A stretch of 64,000 bases of DNA, taken from G965197555 sp965197555 (GTDB lineage Bacteria; Chloroflexota; Dehalococcoidia; Lucifugimonadales; UBA3495). Shown one piece after another: positions 17,920-26,071 of the stretch (positions are counted from its first letter, which is position 1; the number at the start of each line of letters is the position of its first letter). The stretch covers positions 1,798,001 through 1,862,000 of the forward strand of contig OZ240213.1 of assembly GCA_965197555.1 (NCBI GenBank). Direction: 5' to 3'. Under the pieces are notes generated by a model that saw only the letters and a list, made by a program, of their open reading frames with translations, was not told the DNA's origin and did not search any database. The position numbers and the translations under genes were made by a program.

Positions 17920-18100
17920 CAAAACCACGGTTGGAGGAGCCCTTACTTGGAGCTAAACGGCCTTGCCGGCGCTGGGAGACGGGACGGCATGCCTAAGCTG
18001 GTTACTGACGAAATGGTCGAGAACTTCGCCACCCCTGCTACTAGATAGCGGCCAAGGTGGAGGAGCGTTGCGGCGGTTACGCTCCCATTAGGATTTTGCC
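17920..18100 (+). pseudogene. Remnant of an LLM-class (F420/FMN) oxidoreductase C terminus
   Basis: One frame reads YLELNGLAGAGRRDGMPKLV then TDEMVENFAT and stops at 18046; two bases over, IAAKVEERCGGYAPI continues. LLM luciferase-like proteins typically end ..MP.LITDEMV..FA...EIAAKVEERYGG, so this is the frameshifted tail of such a gene. Nothing upstream supports a full gene. It shows that F420/flavin enzymes were once more numerous at this locus. Confidence 0.5.
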
Positions 18101-18239
18101 TGGCCGAGGGCGGTCTCGCAGCGGCAGGAACCGGACCACCCTCGGCGGGCTCCCAGAAATGCTGCCATTGTCGCCCGCTGTGGCCCGCGACCAGCCGTCA
18201 CGAACTGAACGCCAAACCACCTGATACGGAATGCGGTAG

Positions 18240-18650
18240 CTTCTCCGGGGCGATGGTACCTTCACTGTCCTTACTTTAGACTGGAACGGTAGTGGGATCG
18301 GGAGGAGTTGTGATGCTGAAAAGACTACGGCGCCGGTCACTGCCGACCCTTATGAAAGAGTGTGGTTCTTGGTGGCCCACGGGGAGTCGCACCGTGTTGA
18401 ATTCCATATGCCGGAGGGAGCCACGCTAGAGTACGCCTTCGTGTCCAGCGTGGAACTCTCACCCCGGCTGGAAGACCCGCAGGGCAACCGTTTATCCGAG
18501 ACTCACCAAGCAAGCCTCCGAGGTGGGACCGCGACAGCGAACACGCCAGGGACATATAGCCTGGTGTTTCGTAACGCCGACCCCGGGAACGTCTATATCT
18601 ATAATGAAGAGGTCAACCTGAGTTATCGCGTCATTCCTCCCAACGAGTAG
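18240..18650 (+). pseudogene. 5'-truncated small protein with GOLD-like beta domain
   Basis: The open frame runs from just after a TAG at 18237 to 18650 and reads APVTADPYERVWFLV, HRVEFHMPEGATLEYAFV, GTYSLVFRNADPG and VNLSYRVIPPNE. The last part resembles GOLD-type beta-sandwich domains (G.Y.L.F.N....... V.L.Y.V). The only start is a GTG at 18360 without an RBS and inside conserved-looking sequence, so the gene is more likely missing its 5' end. Function unknown. Confidence 0.45.
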
Positions 18651-18840
18651 TAGAGGTTTCCCAAAGCGGGTGGCGTCCTCGAGCTCGTCGCGGGATTGAA
18701 TCGCATAGGGACAAGCTTCTGTCGGCCTGGGGTGTTTACAAGCGGACTGGTAGAAAGCGGTATTGGGGTTCGTTGCGCGGCTTTTCACCCCGGTGATACA
18801 GTAGCCCCTGCCCCCGAATCGCTCTGGATTCATTTAAGAG

Positions 18841-20679
18841 TTGTACCAGTACGGACTGATCGGTGACATGTCCTCGGCGGCGCTGGTCGGGACCGACGGC
18901 TCCGTCGACTGGTGTTGCTTCCCGCGCTTCGACTCTCCCAGCGTCTTCGGCGCCATCCTCGACCCTGAAGTTGGGGGCCGGTTCCGGATTGGTCCTGTCA
19001 GCCCCAGTCTTGAGACACGGCAAGAATACCTTGCCGACACCAACATTCTTGAAACCACGTTCAGGACCGGCTCCGGCATCGTATCCATCACTGACTTCAT
19101 GCCTATTTCCGACGATGAGGGCGATGGCGGACCGAATACCCAGCCGCACCAGCCACCCGAGATCCACCGAATCGTTACCTGCCACACCGGGGAGGTCGCA
19201 CTGCGCTGCGAGTTCCAGCCCCGCCACGACTACGCCCGCAATATTCCCAGCTTTCGGCCGCTGCGGGGCCATTCCGCAGGAGGCGCAGTCGAAGCCCGGG
19301 GCGGCGGCCAGACCCTGTCCCTCTTAGCCAGCATCCATCTGCCCTTTGACGATCAGGGAGTCACTTGCGATTTCAGTCTCACCGAAGGACAGACCGCGAC
19401 CTTCGTCCTAGCCTACGGCCGCCGTGCCAGCCTCGACCGGCTCCGCACTATGGAGAAACTAGACCTGACCCGGCGCTACTGGCAGGAGTTAGTGGGCGGG
19501 ATGGCTTACGAAGGGCTTTGGCGCGACGCCGTTGTCCGCTCTTTCCTGGTGCTTCACCTCATGATCTACCGGCGCACGGGGGCTATCGTCGCCGCGCCGA
19601 CGACCAGCCTGCCGGAGACTATCGGCGGTTCGCGCAACTGGGACTACCGCTTCTCCTGGCTGCGGGACACCAGCTTCACTGTGGATGTCCTCTATCGCCT
19701 TGGAGACACATACGGGGCGGACCGCTACATCCATTGGCTGTTGGAACAGTGCCAGTTGCACCGTCGCAGGACCCGCATCGTTTATGGCATCAGCCCCGAT
19801 TCATCGCTCCGGGAGTATACCCTGGACCATCTGAAGGGGTTTGAGAATTCCCGTCCGGTCCGCATCGGCAACGAGGCGGCGAAGCATATTCAGATGGACG
19901 TGTTCGGAGAAGTCATTCTCTCCATCCATTCGTTGCTCATTCTTCACGGAACGATACCGCAGGAAGCCTGGGAGTTGGTCCATTCCCTGGCTGAGACCGT
20001 TATGGCCAATTGGTGGCGAAAGGACCGGGGCGTCTGGGAGGTGCGCGGCGAACAGCAACACTTCGTTTATTCTAAGGTGATGTGCTGGGCCGCCCTGGAC
20101 TACGGGGCATACATCGCTGCTGCCATGGGGCACCGGCAACTGTACCGCCGCTGGTCTTTGGCCGCCGACAGTATCAAGTCAGAAATTTTGGATTCCGGAT
20201 GGAGCTCCGCCAAGCAGGCGTTCCGGCAGCGGTACGGTAGCGATGCCCTGGACGCTTCCAACCTGGCAATACCTTTTACGGGTCTGGTGCCGCGCGACGA
20301 CCCCCGAGTCCGTCAGAACGTGGACGCCATCGAACGGGAGCTGACCGACGGTCCGCTGGTCTGGCGCTACCTCCCGGAAGAGACGGACGACGGGCTAGAA
20401 GGCCAGCCGGAAGGCGCTTTCACCCTGCTCAGCTTCTGGCTGATTGGAAACCTGATCTACACTGGGCAGACCGACCGGGGCTTCGACTACTTCCACGAAA
20501 TGACTACACGACACGCCAACCACCTGGGCCTCTTCGCTGAAATGATTGACAAGGACGGCAACCGGCAACTGGGCAACTTCCCCCAAGCGTATTCCCACAC
20601 CGGCCTAATTCACACCGCCCTCAACCTCTCCGGCTACATTGCGGACACCCCCACTAGGCGGGTTAACCGGCTCCGGTAG
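18841..20679 (+). CDS. Glycoside hydrolase family 15 (glucoamylase/trehalase-like)
   Basis: 612 residues from a TTG start. The N-terminal YGLIGDMSSAALVGTDGS, VDWCCFPRFDSPSVFGA beta-sandwich opening and the core ETIGGSRNWDYRFSWLRDTS (260-279) are signatures of bacterial GH15 proteins with an (alpha/alpha)6 barrel; GNFPQAYSHTGLIHTALNLS closes it. The family hydrolyses alpha-glucosidic bonds of starch fragments or trehalose by inversion. No signal peptide is seen, so it likely acts on intracellular glucans or trehalose. It is followed by decayed repeat DNA and has no operon partner. Confidence 0.9.
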   Translation: MYQYGLIGDMSSAALVGTDGSVDWCCFPRFDSPSVFGAILDPEVGGRFRIGPVSPSLETRQEYLADTNILETTFRTGSGIVSITDFMPISDDEGDGGPNTQPHQPPEIHRIVTCHTGEVALRCEFQPRHDYARNIPSFRPLRGHSAGGAVEARGGGQTLSLLASIHLPFDDQGVTCDFSLTEGQTATFVLAYGRRASLDRLRTMEKLDLTRRYWQELVGGMAYEGLWRDAVVRSFLVLHLMIYRRTGAIVAAPTTSLPETIGGSRNWDYRFSWLRDTSFTVDVLYRLGDTYGADRYIHWLLEQCQLHRRRTRIVYGISPDSSLREYTLDHLKGFENSRPVRIGNEAAKHIQMDVFGEVILSIHSLLILHGTIPQEAWELVHSLAETVMANWWRKDRGVWEVRGEQQHFVYSKVMCWAALDYGAYIAAAMGHRQLYRRWSLAADSIKSEILDSGWSSAKQAFRQRYGSDALDASNLAIPFTGLVPRDDPRVRQNVDAIERELTDGPLVWRYLPEETDDGLEGQPEGAFTLLSFWLIGNLIYTGQTDRGFDYFHEMTTRHANHLGLFAEMIDKDGNRQLGNFPQAYSHTGLIHTALNLSGYIADTPTRRVNRLR

Positions 20680-20724
20680 GCGCCCGCGGTAGGCGGCGGC
20701 GTCCGGGCAGCGGGAGATATCCGG

Positions 20725-20900
20725 GTTTTTATTTTTAGGGCCATTTTGGGCCATAGTGGGCCACGGGTCCCTTGGGGGGGCTTGGATTTGGGGGCAGGTT
20801 TAATAGTCTCCCATCAACAGCGTAGGGAGGGGTCATCGGAGGAAGCAAGGGCGGGGTGTCAGGGGTGTTGGGGGGAGTTTAGCTGGATAGTTCGGGGTGG
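20725..20900 (-). pseudogene. Decayed copy of the HTH-gene leader element
   Basis: The minus strand contains LPPTPLTPRPCFLR and MAQNGPKNKNPDI, matching the LPPNPPEPRPLTPP and GPKIKHPDLSP segments around the HTH pseudogene at 1.8-2.2 kb, but the HTH itself is gone. Both copies share the plus-strand pattern TTTTATTTT.AGGGCCAT and GGGAGGGGT...CGGAGG. Confidence 0.4.
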
Positions 20901-20927
20901 CCTGTTGAGGATTAGGTGGTTGGGGTG

Positions 20928-20977
20928 GCTGCTTCAAACGCGGTAGGACGCAGGTTCGAGTGCTGCACCGTCCACCA
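20928..20977 (+). tRNA. tRNA 3'-half fragment, anticodon CAA (Leu-like), not a complete gene
   Basis: Ordered tRNA parts are visible: anticodon stem GCTGC, loop TTCAAAC and GCGGT (20928-20944), a 5-nt variable segment, T-arm GCAGG-TTCGAGT-GCTGC (one mismatched closing pair, 20950-20966), acceptor strand ACCGTCC, discriminator A and CCA (20974-20977). No matching GGACGGT 5' acceptor strand or clear D-arm exists upstream, and leucine tRNAs normally have a long variable arm. It is therefore a 3' fragment, the kind left as an attachment-site copy by integrating elements. The accessory DUF262 operon begins 170 bp further on. Confidence 0.45.
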
Positions 20978-21146
20978 CTTTATACCTAAGACCTGAGAGG
21001 ACTCGAACTCCCCCACTGTAGCATACGTTTCCGTCGATAAGGCATTCGCATTCTCGCGGGTGTTCCTTTATAGTCGGTTGATGATTGCGGGTACATGTAG
21101 GGTGCTGCGGAGAAGTCGTCTCCGCTGGACGAAATGAGGGATCATA

Positions 21147-22286
21147 TTGGTAACAGAGACGCTCGTCGACAACGATCCAGAAGTCGAACCGGACGACGAG
21201 GTATTTCACGATATTGACCACCCTTGGGATCCAGAGCAGATCCGGGTGAGTACCCGGAATTTTTCTCTGCGCAACATGATCGACATGATCGCTGAGGGGG
21301 GCCTCGACCTCGCGCCGGATTTCCAACGACTCCACGTTTGGAAACCAGTACAGAAGGTACAACTGATTGAGTCGGTGCTGCTCCAGATACCCCTCCCCGC
21401 CTTCTATTTCGCGGAGGATGCTACTGGTGTCATGCAGGTCGTTGATGGGGTGCAGAGACTCTCGACGATCAATGATTTTGTAACCGGTGACCATAAACGA
21501 GGTGGCGGCTTTCCACTAATTGGGCTTGAGTATCTTAGCGATGTGAAAGGGAAACGGTTTAACGATTTACCTGCAGTTTGGAAACGGCGTATTCACAATA
21601 CTCAGATCGTCGCTCACGTAATCGAGCCGTCGACACCGGCTGCTGTCATGTATGACATCTTCCGGCGAATCAATACGGGCGGGACCCCGCTCAGAGCCCA
21701 AGAAATCAGACACTGCGTCTCGAAGCAACGAAGCCGTGCTTTCCTCAAGGAGTTGGCGGAGACTGCCGCCTTTGAGACTGCGACGGCCGGAAAGCTAAAG
21801 AATCACCGCAGGATGGTTGACCGCGAACTCGCTCTGCGGTTCGTGGCCTTCTGGTGCCGCGGCCCCGAAGGATACTCGAGGACCGATAGTCTCGAGTCTT
21901 TCTTGCTCAGTGCCACTCAGTCGCTCGATAACAAGTACGAAACTGACGATCTCGCCCTAGGTGAAATCCGGAGCGCATTTGAACGTGGCCTCACACTCGC
22001 CCACGAGGTGTTTGGCGGGCACGCCTTTCGTAAATGGCCGAAAGGCGTCGATCAACTTGCTCCGATTAACCGGGCCCTCTTTGAAACCTGGACCGTCGAA
22101 CTTGCGCGAGCCGATAAAGCCGTTGTGCGAGAGAATGCGGAGAAGATCCAGGAGTTGGCGCGACACGGAATGGCATCAGACTCGAAATACATTGCATCGG
22201 TCTCAAGTGGCACAGGCGACGTTCGTTCAGTGCAAGTGAGATTTGAGAGGACCCGAAGTTTTATCCGACTGGCGGGCGAGTCATGA
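21147..22286 (+). CDS. DUF262 protein (GmrSD-N/ParB-like nuclease fold)
   Basis: 379 residues from a TTG. DUF262 signatures: DFQRLHVW (58-65, like the .F.R..VW strand), DGVQRLSTIND (100-110, the DGQQR-type NTP-binding/catalytic motif) and FRRINTGGTPLRAQEIR (172-188). In GmrSD-type enzymes this domain binds NTPs and drives cleavage of modified DNA, but no GmrD/DUF1524 HNH domain is seen here. It overlaps the next gene by 4 bp (ATGA), so the two are coupled. Putative sensor or effector of a defence operon (inference). Confidence 0.85.
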   Translation: MVTETLVDNDPEVEPDDEVFHDIDHPWDPEQIRVSTRNFSLRNMIDMIAEGGLDLAPDFQRLHVWKPVQKVQLIESVLLQIPLPAFYFAEDATGVMQVVDGVQRLSTINDFVTGDHKRGGGFPLIGLEYLSDVKGKRFNDLPAVWKRRIHNTQIVAHVIEPSTPAAVMYDIFRRINTGGTPLRAQEIRHCVSKQRSRAFLKELAETAAFETATAGKLKNHRRMVDRELALRFVAFWCRGPEGYSRTDSLESFLLSATQSLDNKYETDDLALGEIRSAFERGLTLAHEVFGGHAFRKWPKGVDQLAPINRALFETWTVELARADKAVVRENAEKIQELARHGMASDSKYIASVSSGTGDVRSVQVRFERTRSFIRLAGES

Positions 22287-23380
22287 TTCGTTCGTTCGAG
22301 GTCCGCAACTTCAAAGCGTTTAAAGACCTAACTCTCCGGCTAGGCCAGTTTGTCATGTTATCGGGAGTTAACAGTTCCGGGAAGAGTTCGATACTTCAGG
22401 CGCTCAGGCTGGCTGAACTTGCAATGACTCATGGTCCGACCGTTCAATTGAACCACTTGATGGGCCTTGAGCTTGGCGAGGCGACGGACGTTCTCAACCG
22501 GGAAGCGCTAGTGCAGCGCATCGAGTTGGCAGTCCACACAGAAGGCGGGGTTGATCGGCTCCATTTGATCGCCCCTGACAATCAAGATCGTTCGGTCGCG
22601 CTAGAGGTACTGCCATCCGGCCCGATCCAGGACGATAGTCGGAGGTGGCAGGTCGATACCTACTTAGGCGCCGAGCGCGTCGGACCCCGCGATATTCTGG
22701 AAGTCGCTCCCAGTGGTGGAACTCGCGTGGATGTCGGTGTCCGGGGGGAGTTTACGGCCCACATGCTCGCTCTATTTGACCGCCGCCGAGTGCCGGACGC
22801 GTTGCTTCATCCTTCCACGGACGAGATCCCACTCACGCCAACCTTGGGATCGCAATCCGAGGCCTGGCTCTCGTCTATCGTGCATCCGACCAGAATCCGA
22901 TCAACCTGGTTACCTCAGACCAGTGCCGCCGCACTCCAGTTCCGAGATCTCGATGTAACGGCCGAATGGGTTCGCCCAGCAAATGTTGGCTTCGGACTAA
23001 CCCATTGCCTCCCGATTATTGTCGCCGCACTGGGTAGCACTCCCGGAGGCGTATTCATCGTTGAGAACCCGGAGGCGCATCTCCATCCTAGGGCACAATC
23101 GGAGATCGGAAAATTTTTGGCTCGCGTGGCCGCATCGGGCGTTCAGACCATTGTCGAGACTCATAGTGACCATGTCCTAAATGGTGTCCGCGTCGCAGTT
23201 GCTGCCGAACAACTGCTAAGTGCTAAAGATGTGGTGATCCACTTCTTTGACGCCGCAGGAACGGGTCCTACGGAAATCACTCTCAATGGCAATGGAGGTT
23301 TGTCAGTCTGGCCGTCCGGCTTCTTCGATCAAGCCGTGGAAGACTTGGCTACGGTATCGCGGGTCCGTCATGGTGCCTGA
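22283..23380 (+). CDS. DUF3696-type AAA/OLD-like ATPase
   Basis: 365 residues of an ABC/SMC-like ATPase: Walker A SGVNSSGKSS (27-36), signature region NVGFGLTHCLPIIVAAL (234-250), Walker B VFIVENPEAHLHP (257-269) and switch histidine ETHSDH (292-297), then the GFFDQ element seen in DUF3696 proteins. No Toprim nuclease follows, unlike classical OLD. It is the second gene of a three-gene operon: 4 bp overlap with the DUF262 gene and 11 bp with the next. DUF3696 ATPases are frequent companions of DUF262 proteins in variable genome islands. Confidence 0.85.
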   Translation: MIRSFEVRNFKAFKDLTLRLGQFVMLSGVNSSGKSSILQALRLAELAMTHGPTVQLNHLMGLELGEATDVLNREALVQRIELAVHTEGGVDRLHLIAPDNQDRSVALEVLPSGPIQDDSRRWQVDTYLGAERVGPRDILEVAPSGGTRVDVGVRGEFTAHMLALFDRRRVPDALLHPSTDEIPLTPTLGSQSEAWLSSIVHPTRIRSTWLPQTSAAALQFRDLDVTAEWVRPANVGFGLTHCLPIIVAALGSTPGGVFIVENPEAHLHPRAQSEIGKFLARVAASGVQTIVETHSDHVLNGVRVAVAAEQLLSAKDVVIHFFDAAGTGPTEITLNGNGGLSVWPSGFFDQAVEDLATVSRVRHGA

Positions 23381-24305
23381 ATGCCGATTCGTTGTCGACG
23401 AGGGCGCTCTCTCGTTAAACGAAGTTCCTGAGGCCGAGCGCGAACATAGCCTGATGGCGCTTGTCGACCAGTTAGATGCTCTTCGGGTCTCGGGGGAGAG
23501 CATCCAAGCAATCGAGAATTGGGGAGCGGTCGAGTGCCTTGGGGGCAATGACGTTGCAGACACAATGAACCATTGTCAAGTCCTCGACCGTGACCAGTCG
23601 CAGCGCCTACTTTTCTTACTCGATCGATGCGTGGCCTGTAACCGACCTGCTGCTGTCGACGTCGATTTCGAGATCGATGTCGACAGCAGTCATTGTGAGG
23701 GGGAAGGGATAGCATGGGCTCACGACCAGGCGATTCTGCGGATCTGGATCGCGGTCATAACGGCGCCACACTGCTTCGCAGCCGGCGTCCATAGCGTCGA
23801 CAAACCGTCTCAATTTCGGCCAGCAGATGTTTACTTCGCCGTGTCGACCGAAGACCATCCTGGCTTCTTTCGGCAGCTCTACGAGTGGGAGGACGTCTCA
23901 GAAACGCAATTCTTTGAATGGGCTAAACTCGCATTTCCTCGACTGGCATTTGCCGCGGACATCAGCTTTCGCAAGTTCCGAGGTGCCTATCGTACGCTGC
24001 GACCTAAGGTGGTCGACCATCTCGGACGGATTAACGATATGTTCCCGGAGGTTTACGCTGCTGAGAACGGCATGCCAAATGAAATATCGAGCCGCCTAGG
24101 AATAGAAGTCAGCATTGAAGAAAACACTCGCGGTAGCGAGAGATTAATGCGCCTACGCGATGTCGAATTCGGTGGACAGGTTTATCGTTGTGAGTGGCAT
24201 TCAAAAATTGAGCCTAACAGGAATCGTATTCACTTCTGTGTAATTGATAGTATAGCTGAGACGAAAATCCTGATCGGCATCTTTCATGAACACTTGGCAA
24301 CGTGA
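23370..24305 (+). CDS. Third protein of the DUF262/DUF3696 operon, function unknown
   Basis: 311 residues from the ATG at 23370, which overlaps the ATPase stop; an earlier in-frame start would lie deep inside that gene. I do not recognise a family. N-terminal 90 residues are acidic, then an HDQAI...IAVITAPH segment and a Phe/Arg-rich middle (FRKFRGAYRTLRPKVVDHL). The C terminus YRCEWHSKIEPNRNRIHFC followed by KILIGIFHEHL has the basic/beta pattern seen in C-terminal domains of proteins near such ATPases. It contains a 40-bp near-palindrome at 23650-23689. Candidate effector of the system. Confidence 0.6.
   Translation: MVPECRFVVDEGALSLNEVPEAEREHSLMALVDQLDALRVSGESIQAIENWGAVECLGGNDVADTMNHCQVLDRDQSQRLLFLLDRCVACNRPAAVDVDFEIDVDSSHCEGEGIAWAHDQAILRIWIAVITAPHCFAAGVHSVDKPSQFRPADVYFAVSTEDHPGFFRQLYEWEDVSETQFFEWAKLAFPRLAFAADISFRKFRGAYRTLRPKVVDHLGRINDMFPEVYAAENGMPNEISSRLGIEVSIEENTRGSERLMRLRDVEFGGQVYRCEWHSKIEPNRNRIHFCVIDSIAETKILIGIFHEHLAT
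23650..23689. repeat. 40-bp near-perfect palindrome inside a coding region
   Basis: The arms CTGCTGTCGAC and GTCGACAGCAG are perfect, and the inner bases also pair, giving 18 of 20 matching positions per arm. It encodes AAVDVDFEIDVDSS on the plus strand and nearly the same peptide on the minus strand. Confidence 0.9.
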
Positions 24306-24705
24306 ACCAAAATTGAACGATAGCCCGGGAAGCATGTCTTTCAGTAACCATCGTAGATAGCTGAGGCCACTATTCGAGACGACAGATAGAAGCGCAGAAC
24401 CGCAACCATCCAGAGTGGGCCCGTCTATGTCCGGTGAACGCTAGTCCGCACGGGTTTCGCTAGCTCCTTGCCTATTGTCAGGATTACAGCCCAACCAACC
24501 ATTCAGAAGTTTGTAATACAGTCTCCCCAGGCCCACCAACGTATACCGTGTACCGTAGACACCTAAACGGACTGTGCCCGGACACTGGGTTCACCAGCAG
24601 CGCCAATGACCGGTAACGGTATGCCGCGGGTAGCCAGGGTCTGGAGTTGTTTAGGGAAGCGAATCAGGAGATGGCGGAACTGAGACGCAGGGTCTTAGAA
24701 TCACC
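24306..24705. other. Intergenic region, no gene seen
   Basis: About 400 bp between the operon and the DUF4160 remnant. A short frame (LELFREANQEMAELRRRV, near 24640-24700) looks helical, but has no start and no recognised family. Confidence 0.4.
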
Positions 24706-24939
24706 GTGCCAAGACTATTAACGTAGGGACCGTATCGTATTTTCTTTTATTCGAACGATCGTGGAGAACCCCCGCACGCACACGTTGAGCGCGATAATCG
24801 AGTAGCAAAATTCTGGCCAAACCCAGTAAGAATACAGAGGGGCGGCTTTAGCCAGCCTGAGATGAATGCGATTCAACGGATCATTGAGGAACACCAAATA
24901 CAGTTTCTTGAGAAATGGAATGACCACTTCAATATTTGA
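24706..24939 (+). pseudogene. DUF4160 gene with in-frame TAG
   Basis: From GTG 24706 the frame reads MPRLLT, TAG (24724-24726), GPYRIFFYSNDRGEPPHAHV, then AKFWPNPVRIQRGGFS and QRIIEEHQIQFLEKWNDHF, stop 24937. This is a full-length DUF4160 protein (77 codons) except for one nonsense codon where relatives have Ile. DUF4160 genes usually stand in front of DUF2442 genes, as here (58 bp gap); the pair resembles toxin-antitoxin modules, but its activity is not established to my knowledge. Confidence 0.7.
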
Positions 24940-24997
24940 ACCTCAAATGACATCCGGAGCATACGAATACCGCCTGCGCAACACGGCCCGAACTTCA

Positions 24998-25348
24998 ATG
25001 ATCGAAGCACAAACTCCGAAGGTGGAAGGGGTATCAGTTGCAGAAAACACGTTGAAGGTCGAGTTCTCCGATAGAAGCACCATCTCTCTACCCCTAGCCT
25101 GGTATCCCAGGCTGGTTCACGCGACTCAGGACGAAAGGGACAATTGGGAACTGATCGGTGAGGGACAGGGCATCCATTGGCCCGACCTTGACGAGGATCT
25201 CAGTGCAGAGGGTCTGATCTTTCGCCGTTCATCAGGGGAAAGCCGACGTTCATTTGAACGATGGCTCGAAGCCAAGGGCGCAGGCCGGAGTGTGCTACTT
25301 TACGACCTGACGCATGCTGAGCAATCAAAAGAAGAATCCGGTCCGTAA
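24998..25348 (+). CDS. DUF2442 domain protein
   Basis: 116 residues from the ATG at 24998; an in-frame start at 24866 would overlap the DUF4160 gene and add an unconserved N terminus. VSVAENTLKVEFSDRSTISL, PLAWYPRLVHAT and GEGQGIHWPDLDEDLSAEGL are the classical DUF2442 core, which folds into a small beta-rich domain and is often the downstream partner of DUF4160. About 25 extra residues follow. Its partner is disrupted here, so the pair may be dead. Confidence 0.8.
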   Translation: MIEAQTPKVEGVSVAENTLKVEFSDRSTISLPLAWYPRLVHATQDERDNWELIGEGQGIHWPDLDEDLSAEGLIFRRSSGESRRSFERWLEAKGAGRSVLLYDLTHAEQSKEESGP

Positions 25349-25393
25349 GACCCACTGGCGAGCATCTTCTGTGGCCGTGACGAAGGTTAAAGT

Positions 25394-25741
25394 ATGACGG
25401 AAGAAATCTGGTCGACGGTCAGGCAGGACAAGCCCCCGGTATCTTGGGATGGGAACAAACGAACCTTCTCAATTGTGTTGAGTGGGTTAAAGGGCGCATG
25501 GGTGGAGGACAGGGTTGAGGCGGAATGGACTCCACCCTTAACGTATGTGGTTAGCATAAGGGCAGCCGACACCGGAGTCTGGAGTATTGCATTCGAGACA
25601 CCCTTGACCGGATGTGGCTTCGTTGATTTAGAGCCCGATACCGAGTACGAGGTGGAGGTTCGATCCAAGAATGCCGTTGGTGAGAGTGACCCGGTGCGAA
25701 TCAAAGTACGCACAGGCTCCGACGGCAGCCTGGGTGTTTGA
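25394..25741 (+). CDS. Small protein with fibronectin type III-like fold
   Basis: 115 residues. The second half, TYVVSIRAADTGVW, FVDLEPDTEYEVEVRSKNAV and GESDPVRIKVRTG, is a canonical FN3 C-D-F-G strand pattern (L.P.T.Y.V.V...N..G.S). No signal peptide or other domain is seen. The downstream end abuts a GMC pseudogene. It may be a stand-alone adaptor or a fragment of a larger surface protein. Confidence 0.6.
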   Translation: MTEEIWSTVRQDKPPVSWDGNKRTFSIVLSGLKGAWVEDRVEAEWTPPLTYVVSIRAADTGVWSIAFETPLTGCGFVDLEPDTEYEVEVRSKNAVGESDPVRIKVRTGSDGSLGV

Positions 25742-25800
25742 TAACCGAACCACCGCTCTAAATGTCGACAAACTTAGTCCGAGCGAGTCTCCAGCAAGAT

Positions 25801-26056
25801 TAACCCGCCGCGACCCAGTCCACGACGCGTTCCCCGATCATGAGGGCGGTGGGATGGAGACCGCCGGAGCGGGGGATGCGGGGCACCACCGAGGAATCAG
25901 CCACCCACAACCCTTGGACTCCTTTGACCCGGCAGTATTGATCGACCACTGCCATGGGGTCTGAATCGGGTCCCATCTTGAAAACAGTTGACAAGTTCCT
26001 AACGCAGTCCCGCTTGGCCCAGCAAGGCTCCTCAGAATCTCGTTGGAAGCCAACAC
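25801..26056 (-). pseudogene. C-terminal remnant of a GMC oxidoreductase
   Basis: The minus strand reads LASNEILRSLAGPSGTA, then (one frame over) FKMGPDSDPMAVVDQYCRVK, GLWVADSSVVPRIPRSGG and a VVDWVAAG ending. The last 180 bp align with the 3' end of the intact GMC gene at 26909 with roughly 87-88% identity. It lacks the FAD domain and the catalytic His region. The alpha/beta hydrolase gene sits between this copy and the intact gene. Confidence 0.75.
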
Positions 26057-26071
26057 GGACCGGCCCGCGGC

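Noticed and set aside
20998..21014. Second tRNA-like T-arm on the minus strand
   Set aside because: The stem pairs poorly and no acceptor or CCA end follows; kept only as a remark under the tRNA fragment.
20934..21494. 186-codon minus-strand open frame across the tRNA fragment and the DUF262 gene
   Set aside because: Shadow of the DUF262 start; composition is not protein-like.
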